A DNA stretch of 5,164 nucleotides, from contig WFOY01000080.1 in assembly GCA_015487835.1 (NCBI GenBank), positions 1 through 5,164 of the forward strand, written 5' to 3'. Under the pieces are notes generated by a model. The model had not been told where the DNA came from and searched no databases. It was given only the letters and a program-made list of their open reading frames with translations. The position numbers and the translations under genes are program-made. Below, piece after piece: positions 1 through 5,164 of the stretch. The stretch comes from Aquificaceae bacterium (GTDB taxonomy: Bacteria; Aquificota; Aquificia; Aquificales; Aquificaceae). Position 1 is the first letter of the stretch. Every line of letters starts with the position of its first letter.

Positions 1-1425
1 CTCCTTACCAGGCCTCCCACCGAACAGGCCGTAAGGCCCTCTTCTCCTCCTCTCCGAGAGTACCGTGACCTCAGCGTCTCCGAGGAGTTCTATCTCCCTG
101 ACTATACCGTCTCCACCTTTCCACCTTCCGTGACCACCCGATCCCCTTCTCACCGAGTACTCCCTGACCAGGAAGGGGTATGAGTGCTCAAGGGCCTCCA
201 CGGGCGTGTTCATGGTGTTCGTCATGTGGGAGTGGACCGCACTCTCCCCGTCTCCTCCTCTCCAGGCACCCATCCCCCCGCCTATGGTCTCGTAGTAGGT
301 GTAAACCCTACCGGTTCTTGGATCCCTACCACCTATGGCCAGGTTGTTCATGGTCCCCTGGCTCGCAGCGGGGATAAGGCCGGGTACGGCCTCCGAGAGG
401 GCACCAAGGACTGCGTCCACTATCCTCTGGGAGGTTTCCACATTGCCGCCGGCCACAGCTGAGGGAAACTCAGCGTCCACGACGGTCCCTCTCTTAGTGA
501 GGACCTCTATGGGTCTGAAGCACCCGTCGTTTGTGGGTGCGTCTTCTGGAAGCAGGCACCTGAAGACGTAGTACACAGCGGCCACACTCACGGACCTGAC
601 GGCGTTGATGACTCCCTCCGTCTGGGGGTCCGAGTCTCTCAGATCAACGACAGCGGAGTCTCCCCTTATCTCGATCTTCACCCTCACGGCCACGTCCTTC
701 CTCCCGAAACCGTCATCGTCCAGGAAGTCCTCGAAGGTGTATGTGCCGTCCGGTATCTCGTCTATGGCCCTTCTCATCAGCCTCTCCGAGTACTCCATCA
801 ACTTCTCTCCCGCACTCCTCACCTCCTCAAGACCCATTTCCTCTAAGATCTCAACAACCCTCCTTATGCCCGTCAGGTTGGCCATTATCTGGGCGTTCAG
901 GTCTCCCCTCCTCTCCTCAGGGGTCCTGACGTTGCTGAGTATAAGGGAGAGAACATCCTCCTTGATCTTACCCCTCTCCAGAAGCTTTACAGGCGGTATC
1001 ACCAGACCCTCCTGGAATATGACACGGGAGAGGGGCATGGACCCTGAGGACATACCCCCCACATCGGCGTGGTGTGCCCTGTTGGCTACGTAGAAGCGGA
1101 TCTTGCCTCTGTAGAATACAGGTGCGATCAGGGTTATGTCGGGTAGGTGGGTCCCACCCATGTAGGGGCTGTTCAGGATGACCATGTCCCCCTCTTCCAT
1201 GTTAACCCTGGTGATCGTCTCCCTAACGGCCATGCCCATGGACCCGAGGTGAACGGGTATGTGGGCGGCCTGGGCTATGAGGTCCCCTCTTTCGGTGAAG
1301 AGGGCACAGGAGAGGTCCCTCCTCTCCTTTATGTTGGGTGAGAAGGCGGTCCTCTGGAGCACCAGACCCATCTCCTCGGCTACGGAGACGAGCCTGTTCT
1401 TGAACACCTCCAGGAGTAGCTCCAT
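1..1425 (-). CDS. hyuB: Hydantoinase B/oxoprolinase family protein (HyuB-like subunit), C-terminus cut by window edge
   Basis: Reading the minus strand from the ATG at 1425 gives 475 codons with no stop down to the window edge. The family is recognised from its motifs: QRTAFSPNIKERRD (about residues 24-37), NSPYMGGTHLPD (85-96), NRAHHADVGG (115-124), NDGCFRPI (299-306), AVAGGNVETSQRIVD (323-337), ETIGGGMGA (379-387) and PYGLFGGRPGK near the visible end. These are typical of N-methylhydantoinase B, 5-oxoprolinase B-half and the related acetophenone/acetone carboxylase subunits. Such proteins are cytoplasmic and work with an ATP-binding HyuA-type subunit to open or carboxylate cyclic amides or ketones; the substrate cannot be told from sequence. 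Family members are usually a little over 500 residues, so roughly 30-60 residues are missing at the left. The start is chosen because homologues begin with a similar EVxxNRL segment within the first ten or so residues. No HyuA is visible; it would have to lie downstream (left) or elsewhere. Confidence 0.93.
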   Translation of the reverse strand, partial: MELLLEVFKNRLVSVAEEMGLVLQRTAFSPNIKERRDLSCALFTERGDLIAQAAHIPVHLGSMGMAVRETITRVNMEEGDMVILNSPYMGGTHLPDITLIAPVFYRGKIRFYVANRAHHADVGGMSSGSMPLSRVIFQEGLVIPPVKLLERGKIKEDVLSLILSNVRTPEERRGDLNAQIMANLTGIRRVVEILEEMGLEEVRSAGEKLMEYSERLMRRAIDEIPDGTYTFEDFLDDDGFGRKDVAVRVKIEIRGDSAVVDLRDSDPQTEGVINAVRSVSVAAVYYVFRCLLPEDAPTNDGCFRPIEVLTKRGTVVDAEFPSAVAGGNVETSQRIVDAVLGALSEAVPGLIPAASQGTMNNLAIGGRDPRTGRVYTYYETIGGGMGAWRGGDGESAVHSHMTNTMNTPVEALEHSYPFLVREYSVRRGSGGHGRWKGGDGIVREIELLGDAEVTVLSERRRRGPYGLFGGRPGKE

Positions 1426-1429
1426 CCCC

Positions 1430-1459
1430 TTGAAAATTATAAATTCAGGGGCCGATAAA
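1430..1459 (+). promoter_or_regulatory. Putative promoter for the PAS-GGDEF-EAL gene
   Basis: TTGAAA at 1430-1435 (five of six matches to the -35 consensus) is followed after 18 bases by GATAAA at 1454-1459 (four of six to the -10 consensus). Transcription would start at about 1466, some nine bases before the ATG at 1475. An alternative -10, TATAAA at 1438-1443, has no good -35. The elements interleave with the divergent hyuB-like promoter inside the same 49-bp gap, so the two promoters may exclude each other. Confidence 0.4.
1436..1441 (-). promoter_or_regulatory. Putative -10 box for the hyuB-like gene
   Basis: The minus strand reads exactly TATAAT here, ending 10 bases before the ATG at 1425. 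The hexamer 17 bases upstream (1464-1459, TTCTTT) matches the -35 consensus poorly. If this box is used, transcription would begin at about 1429, leaving only a few bases of leader. The AAGGGG that directly abuts the ATG is too close to act as a normal Shine-Dalgarno sequence. Perfect -10 match, weak -35, no experimental support. Confidence 0.45.
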
Positions 1460-1474
1460 AAGAACCTAAGAGAG

Positions 1475-3181
1475 ATGGACAGAGAACGAGCCCTCCGGAG
1501 GATCAGGGATCTGGAGAAGAAGATCAGTCTGGTCTCCAAGATCTTAGAGAACATGAGGGAGGGAGTGATCATATTCGACGACGAAGGTGTTATAAGAACC
1601 GCCAACAGGTCCTTCCTGGAGATAACGGGTCTTAGCTACGACCTCCTCTACGGCAGGCAGATCTCATCCCTGGACCTGAGGTGGGAGGGTTCCCCAACCT
1701 TCTCGGAGGTCTTCGACCTGCTCAAGGAGGAGGGTGCCTGGAGGGGCGAGGTCTGGGGTGTTCACAGGAGCGGCACCATATTCACCTGTGAGGTCACGCT
1801 CCTCAGGGTGGGGAGTGAGTTCCTGGGTCTGTTCCTAGACACAACGGACAAGAGGAGCTTGGAGGCAAACCTGAGATCCTTAGCCTACTACGACACATTA
1901 ACGGGTCTGCCTAACAGGGCCCTGCTCTACGACCACTTGGCTTACACCCTCTTCAGGTCCAAGATGAGAAACGAGAAGGTGGGGGTCATATTCATGGACA
2001 TAGACAACTTCAAGCTGATCAACGACACCCTCGGCCACGAGGTGGGGGATACGCTCCTTAAGGCCTTTTCTCAGAGGGTAACCTCCTCCTTTCCCCCTGG
2101 CACTATGGTGGCCAGGTTCGGGGGCGACGAGTTCGTGGTGGTCGTGGGACCGATCGGCGATATCGAGAACCTAAAGGAAACGATGGAGGACCTTATAAGG
2201 AACCTGACGACACCCTTTCATATAGGAGGCCACAGGATATACGTAACCGTGACGGCGGGCATAAGCATATACCCCATGGACGGCGGGGATCCCCAGACGC
2301 TGCTCAGGAACGCAGACATAGCCATGCACCACGCCAAGGAGACGGGTAGGAGCACCTACAAGTTCTACACGGCGGACCTGAACATCAAGGTGAGTGAGAG
2401 GTTCACACTGGAGTCCGAGCTGAGGGAGGCCATAGAGAGGGAGGAGTTCGTCCTCTACTACCAGCCCCAGTTCGACCTTGCAACGGACAGAGTTACAGGT
2501 GTGGAGGCCCTGGTCAGGTGGCACCACCCCGACAGGGGCCTCATACTCCCATCGAGGTTCATACACATAGCCGAGGAGGTGGACCTTATAGTACCCCTCG
2601 GGAGGTGGATACTGAGGCGGGCCTGTTTCGATGGAAAGAGGCTCCTCAGGGAGGGCTACCCCCTCAAGGTGGCCGTGAACATATCCCCCAACCAGATATC
2701 GGCGGGCAACTTCACCGAGGTCCTGAAGGAGATCCTGAGGGAGACGGACTTCGACCCCACCTTCTTAGAGGTCGAGATAACCGAGAACGCCCTGATGAAG
2801 AACAAGCAGGAGGCTGCCAGGGTCCTAAGCGAACTAAAGGCCATGGGCGTGACCGTATCCATAGACGACTTCGGCACAAGCTACTCCTCCCTCAACTACC
2901 TCAAATACTTCCCCGTTGATAAGCTGAAGATAGACAGGTCCTTCATAGGGGACATAGTGAGCGACCCCAACGACGTGGCCATAGCCACGACGATAATAGC
3001 CATAGCCCACAACTTAGGTCTTAAGGCCATAGCGGAGGGTGTGGAAACCGAGGAGCAGCTCATATTCCTGAGGCTCTGGCAGTGTGACGAGGCCCAGGGC
3101 TTTTACTTCTCACCTCCCGTGACCCTTGAGAGCCTGATCGATATGCTGAGGAGGGAGAGCTTCAAGATCAGAGGTGTATGA
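1475..3181 (+). CDS. PAS-GGDEF-EAL bifunctional cyclic di-GMP synthase/phosphodiesterase
   Basis: This is a 568-residue protein with no membrane segment or signal peptide, so it is probably cytoplasmic. A short charged helix (about 1-27) leads into a PAS sensor domain (about 24-130), a GGDEF domain (about 135-300) and an EAL domain (about 310-560). The GGDEF signature is intact at 216-220, with the metal-binding Asp in MDIDNFK (D175). The usual inhibitory RxxD site upstream of GGDEF is missing: PPGT (207-210) stands there. The EAL domain keeps every expected catalytic residue: E344 in EAL, N402, E434, D464-D465 in DDFGTSYSSL, K485, E521 in AEGVET and Q541. Both activities are therefore possible, with PAS input setting the balance; PAS ligand unknown. 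The reading frame is open upstream to 1259, but that part lies antisense to the hyuB-like gene. ATG 1475 is preferred; TTG 1430 is an in-frame alternative adding 15 residues. No proper Shine-Dalgarno sequence precedes either. Its stop overlaps the convergent HDOD gene. Confidence 0.96.
   Translation: MDRERALRRIRDLEKKISLVSKILENMREGVIIFDDEGVIRTANRSFLEITGLSYDLLYGRQISSLDLRWEGSPTFSEVFDLLKEEGAWRGEVWGVHRSGTIFTCEVTLLRVGSEFLGLFLDTTDKRSLEANLRSLAYYDTLTGLPNRALLYDHLAYTLFRSKMRNEKVGVIFMDIDNFKLINDTLGHEVGDTLLKAFSQRVTSSFPPGTMVARFGGDEFVVVVGPIGDIENLKETMEDLIRNLTTPFHIGGHRIYVTVTAGISIYPMDGGDPQTLLRNADIAMHHAKETGRSTYKFYTADLNIKVSERFTLESELREAIEREEFVLYYQPQFDLATDRVTGVEALVRWHHPDRGLILPSRFIHIAEEVDLIVPLGRWILRRACFDGKRLLREGYPLKVAVNISPNQISAGNFTEVLKEILRETDFDPTFLEVEITENALMKNKQEAARVLSELKAMGVTVSIDDFGTSYSSLNYLKYFPVDKLKIDRSFIGDIVSDPNDVAIATTIIAIAHNLGLKAIAEGVETEEQLIFLRLWQCDEAQGFYFSPPVTLESLIDMLRRESFKIRGV
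3168..3181. other. Convergent 14-bp overlap of two gene 3' ends
   Basis: The TGA of the PAS-GGDEF-EAL gene (3179-3181, plus) lies inside the last codons of the HDOD gene, whose own TGA (3170-3168, minus) lies inside the other gene. No hairpin plus T-run terminator is seen on either strand nearby, so transcription of each gene probably runs into the other and gives antisense RNA at both 3' ends. Confidence 0.9.
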
Positions 3182-4406
3182 TCGTGTCCGCCATTAGGTA
3201 GCTCCTCTTCAGGACGTCTATCAGGTTCTCCTTTGACATCTTAAGGCGGTCCGCAACAGCACCTATCACAGGCAGAGACATGGGGTCCTTGGATGCGGCT
3301 ATCTCCTTCTCTTTCTCCTCGAGGAGGGTAACTATGTTCAGGATCTTGGCAAGCACGGAGTTCTTGTCGGTGAAGGCCGCGATCACCTTGTCGTCCACGT
3401 TCACCTCCTTTAAAAACTCCACAACATCGGTGTCGAGGATCACGTCTATTAGCGAGAAGAGTCCGACGAGGTAAGCCTCGCTTGTGAGGTCAGGGTCCAC
3501 GTTCTTTGAGATCTCCTCCATGAGTTTGGCCCTTATCAGCGATCTTCTCCAGGCGAGGGGGTTCTCAACGGAAGCGTAGTCGTTCATGGAGAGCACGAGG
3601 ACGAAGTTCCTCAGGTTCTTAAGCCCAAAGTATATAGCGGCCTGTTCAATGCTCTTTATCTTCTTCCTGAGGGAGAAGTAGGCAGAGTTTATAAACCTGA
3701 GGAGCTTCGCACTCATACCCACGTCCGTCTCTATCCCCTTCGCGAACTCGGTGGGGCTCTGGGCCGTGTTCAGAAGGACGAGGAGCCTAAGGAGCGTGCT
3801 TTTAAGGTAGGGGGCGATCTTCATCCTCTTGAGAGTTGACCCCTCGTCGATGTATCTGCCCTGGATGTAGTCCGCGTGGACTCTGAACCTGCTGTAATCC
3901 TTATCCGTGTCCACACCGCTCACCAGGATCTTCTTCCCCATGTTCTTAACCGAGGATATGTCCTTGAGATCTGCTCTTTTCGCCTCGAACTCCACCATGT
4001 CCGCTACGGAGAGTAAATCCTCGAACTGCTTAACCAGGTCCCTGTGGACAGCTATCATAACGCCCTCTGACTTTAGCTTCTCTATAAAGCTCACGGATTT
4101 TGTGTAGATAGCCTTGCCCATGCCCACGCTCGGCGGGTAGATCTTGTAAACCATCATCTGGGGGTCTATAAGGTCGAAGATCCTCACAAGTAGGGTGTCG
4201 AAGGGTAGCCTGACGAAGACCCTCTTCCCCTCCCCTACCTTTTTCACCCCGTACTCGGCGAGCGTTCTGACCGTTATGAAGGTGGTCTTGTTGGTAAGCA
4301 CCTCTGGTGAGAGATCAACCTCCTCGTGATAGACGAGGAAGAACTCGTAGCCGACCTTCTCCCCGTCCCTGTCAACTATGGCCTGTTTTTTTGCTTCAAA
4401 GTCCAT
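3168..4406 (-). CDS. YuxH-type signalling protein: degenerate EAL-like domain plus HDOD domain
   Basis: This 412-residue protein has the layout of the YuxH-like family, in which an EAL-related domain is followed by HDOD. The N-terminal half opens with KQAIVDRDGEKVGYEFF (7-23), matching the family's RQPIFDRxGxVxGYELL start, and ends with DYIQGRYID (179-187), matching the usual QGxxF strand. Little else of EAL chemistry remains: EAL reads EFF (21-23), the DDFG metal-binding motif is absent (AVHRDL, 119-124) and no catalytic Asn or Lys is obvious. Phosphodiesterase activity is therefore unlikely; binding of c-di-GMP or a protein partner is possible. The HDOD half (about 200-400) shows the core LLRFINSAYFSLRKKIKSIE (235-254) and AIYFGLKNLRNFVLVLSM (257-274). 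HDOD resembles HD phosphohydrolases without the HD metal site and usually acts in regulation or scaffolding. No membrane segment is seen. ATG 4406 is the only start before the 26-bp gap; no Shine-Dalgarno sequence precedes it. Confidence 0.9.
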   Translation of the reverse strand: MDFEAKKQAIVDRDGEKVGYEFFLVYHEEVDLSPEVLTNKTTFITVRTLAEYGVKKVGEGKRVFVRLPFDTLLVRIFDLIDPQMMVYKIYPPSVGMGKAIYTKSVSFIEKLKSEGVMIAVHRDLVKQFEDLLSVADMVEFEAKRADLKDISSVKNMGKKILVSGVDTDKDYSRFRVHADYIQGRYIDEGSTLKRMKIAPYLKSTLLRLLVLLNTAQSPTEFAKGIETDVGMSAKLLRFINSAYFSLRKKIKSIEQAAIYFGLKNLRNFVLVLSMNDYASVENPLAWRRSLIRAKLMEEISKNVDPDLTSEAYLVGLFSLIDVILDTDVVEFLKEVNVDDKVIAAFTDKNSVLAKILNIVTLLEEKEKEIAASKDPMSLPVIGAVADRLKMSKENLIDVLKRSYLMADTIIHL

Positions 4407-4418
4407 AATATTAATTAT
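4391..4418 (+). promoter_or_regulatory. Putative promoter for the short-chain dehydrogenase gene
   Basis: TTGCTT at 4391-4396 and AATTAT at 4413-4418 are 16 bases apart; both are only partial matches (three and four of six). CATAAT at 4404-4409 is a better -10 but lacks a recognisable -35. Either choice puts the RNA start about 7-16 bases before the ATG at 4433, and the -35 falls inside the first codons of the divergent HDOD gene. A promoter must exist in or beside this 26-bp gap, but the exact boxes are uncertain. Confidence 0.3.
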
Positions 4419-4441
4419 CGTTTTCGGTTCCTATGTTTGAA
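4414..4441 (-). promoter_or_regulatory. Putative promoter for the HDOD gene
   Basis: On the minus strand TTCAAA (4441-4436, four of six to the -35 consensus) and GATAAT (4419-4414, five of six to the -10 consensus) are separated by 16 bases. A start seven bases past the -10 falls at about 4407, one base before the ATG at 4406, which would make the message essentially leaderless. The -35 box lies inside the first codons of the divergent reductase gene. Confidence 0.42.
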
Positions 4442-5113
4442 CTGAAAGACAGAACGGTTCTGATCACAGGGTCCAGCAACGGGATAGGCCGTTACACCGC
4501 TTACGCTTTTGCAAGAGAAGGGTCCAGGATAGTGATAACCTACAGGAACGATAAAGAGGGTGCGGAACACACTTACGCTGAGTGTCTCAGGCTGGGAATG
4601 AAGGAGGGCGTGGTAACCCACCTCGACCTTACCGACGACAGGACCATAAGGGAGTGCGTCCAGAAGGTGGTGGAGAGGTTTGGGTATGTGGACATACTGA
4701 TAAACAATGCCGGCGTCGCCTCCAGAAAACCCCTTGCGGACCAGACCTTTGAGGAGATCGAGAACCAGATAAGGACGAACTTGGAGGGCCTTATAAAGTT
4801 CACAAGAGAACTCCTCCCTTACATAAGAGAGGCGATCATAAACGTGGGAAGCGGCGCCGGCAAGGTTGGGTTCGAAAACCTCACAGTTTACTGCGCCACC
4901 AAGTTCGGACTGAGAGGTTTCACCCAAGCTCTTGCGAGGGAGGTTAAGAACCTCAGGGTCTACGCCGTTAACCCTGGGATGACGGCGACCAGGATGACCG
5001 ACTACCAGGGTGTACACCCGGAGAAGGTGGCCCAGGTTATCCTGAACACAGCTAAAGGGTTATACAACAAACCCTCCGGATCGGACGTGGACGTCTGGGA
5101 GTACGTGCCTTGA
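4433..5113 (+). CDS. Short-chain dehydrogenase/reductase (SDR), classical type, substrate unknown
   Basis: This 226-residue protein is a Rossmann-fold NAD(P)-dependent oxidoreductase. The cofactor motif TGSSNGIG is at 12-19, D65 sits at the adenine-binding position after strand 4's predecessor, NNAG is at 91-94, and the catalytic set is N116, S140, Y153 and K157 (YCATK). PGMTATRMT (181-189) is the usual segment after strand 6. R38 in TYRND hints at NADPH rather than NADH. It resembles FabG-like reductases but is shorter than the usual 240-250 residues. The C-terminal end (SGSDVDVWEYVP) does not carry the GQxxxVDGG strand typical of FabG, so a ketoacyl-ACP reductase role should not be assumed. 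It is probably cytoplasmic and not in an operon: the upstream neighbour is divergent and a tRNA promoter seems to follow at once. The ATG at 4433 places the first beta strand (TVLITG) at the normal distance from the N-terminus. No Shine-Dalgarno sequence precedes it. Confidence 0.93.
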   Translation: MFELKDRTVLITGSSNGIGRYTAYAFAREGSRIVITYRNDKEGAEHTYAECLRLGMKEGVVTHLDLTDDRTIRECVQKVVERFGYVDILINNAGVASRKPLADQTFEEIENQIRTNLEGLIKFTRELLPYIREAIINVGSGAGKVGFENLTVYCATKFGLRGFTQALAREVKNLRVYAVNPGMTATRMTDYQGVHPEKVAQVILNTAKGLYNKPSGSDVDVWEYVP

Positions 5114-5138
5114 TCACCCTTTCTGGCTGGAATAAAAT
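5110..5138 (+). promoter_or_regulatory. Putative sigma-70-type promoter for a downstream tRNA
   Basis: TTGATC at 5110-5115 (four of six to the -35 consensus) and TAAAAT at 5133-5138 (five of six to the -10 consensus) are separated by the ideal 17 bases. Transcription would start near 5145, about seven bases before the apparent tRNA. The -35 box overlaps the stop codon of the reductase gene (5111-5113). The T-run at 5141-5146 has no hairpin in front of it, so it is not a clear terminator for the reductase. Confidence 0.5.
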
Positions 5139-5151
5139 AATTTTTTGACTC

Positions 5152-5164
5152 GCTGGCGTAGCTC
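5152..5164 (+). tRNA. Possible 5' end of a tRNA gene, cut by window edge
   Basis: The last 13 bases, GCTGGCGTAGCTC, fit a tRNA 5' end: a seven-base acceptor strand (5152-5158), the conserved T8-A9 spacer (TA, 5159-5160) and the D-stem strand GCTC (5161-5164). A promoter-like pair at the right distance upstream supports it. The acceptor strand is reminiscent of some threonine tRNAs, but the anticodon lies outside the window, so no amino acid is assigned. Confidence 0.6.

Noticed and set aside
267..277. Possible frameshift in the hyuB-like gene at a run of six C.
   Set aside because: With all six bases counted, the frame reads ETIGGGMGA and then a family-typical HMTNTMNTP segment, so the gene is intact there.
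180..1341. Several plus-strand open frames (the longest, 162 codons, at 605-1093) that might seem to be genes.
   Set aside because: They lie entirely antisense to the hyuB-like gene, whose minus-strand frame has strong family motifs throughout. The plus-strand translations show low-complexity Ser/Pro/Arg-rich sequence and no recognisable domain.
1259..1474. Upstream extension of the PAS-GGDEF-EAL frame by 72 codons.
   Set aside because: Most of it is antisense to the start of the hyuB-like gene, its translation has no domain character, and the protein reads naturally from the ATG at 1475.
2171..2919. Open frames of 73-133 codons on both strands inside the GGDEF/EAL coding region.
   Set aside because: They are alternate-frame shadows of conserved GGDEF and EAL sequence and have no recognisable motifs.
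4415..5017. 200-codon minus-strand open frame opposite the reductase.
   Set aside because: It is antisense to an SDR with complete catalytic motifs, and its translation resembles no known family.
5114..5146. T-run at 5141-5146 as an intrinsic terminator of the reductase gene.
   Set aside because: No stable inverted repeat precedes the run; the stretch is better explained as promoter -10 and spacer for the apparent tRNA.

Overview
The window looks like a compact stretch of bacterial chromosome. Arginine is read mostly from AGG/AGA and isoleucine very often from ATA, coding DNA is GC-rich, and the gaps between genes are very short and AT-rich. This style is common in thermophilic bacteria such as the Aquificota, but that placement is an inference from codon style and protein flavour only. 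The GGDEF/EAL and HDOD domains argue for Bacteria rather than Archaea. No insertion sequence, CRISPR array, phage gene or long repeat was seen.

Layout: (1) Positions 1-1425, minus strand, hold the first 475 codons of a hydantoinase B/oxoprolinase-family subunit (HyuB-like); its C-terminus lies beyond the left edge. (2) A 49-bp AT-rich gap separates it from a divergent plus-strand gene (1475-3181) for a soluble PAS-GGDEF-EAL protein that should make and/or degrade cyclic di-GMP. (3) Convergent to that, with the two 3' ends overlapping by 14 bp, is a minus-strand gene (3168-4406) for a YuxH-type protein with a degenerate EAL-like N-terminal half and an HDOD C-terminal half. (4) A gap of only 26 bp separates its start from a divergent plus-strand short-chain dehydrogenase/reductase (4433-5113). 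(5) The last 13 bases look like the 5' end of a plus-strand tRNA, preceded by a good sigma-70-type promoter whose -35 box overlaps the reductase stop codon.

The two central genes are the most likely functional pair: an apparently catalytically complete c-di-GMP turnover enzyme beside an EAL-like/HDOD protein that has lost most EAL catalytic residues and so looks like a receptor or scaffold. The flanking metabolic genes are on separate, divergent transcription units and show no clear link to them. All four protein genes lack a well-placed Shine-Dalgarno sequence and have -10-like boxes very close to their start codons, suggesting leaderless or very short-leader mRNAs. I found no convincing undescribed system; the items most worth checking are the signalling pair, the start-codon architecture and the divergent HyuB gene without a visible HyuA.
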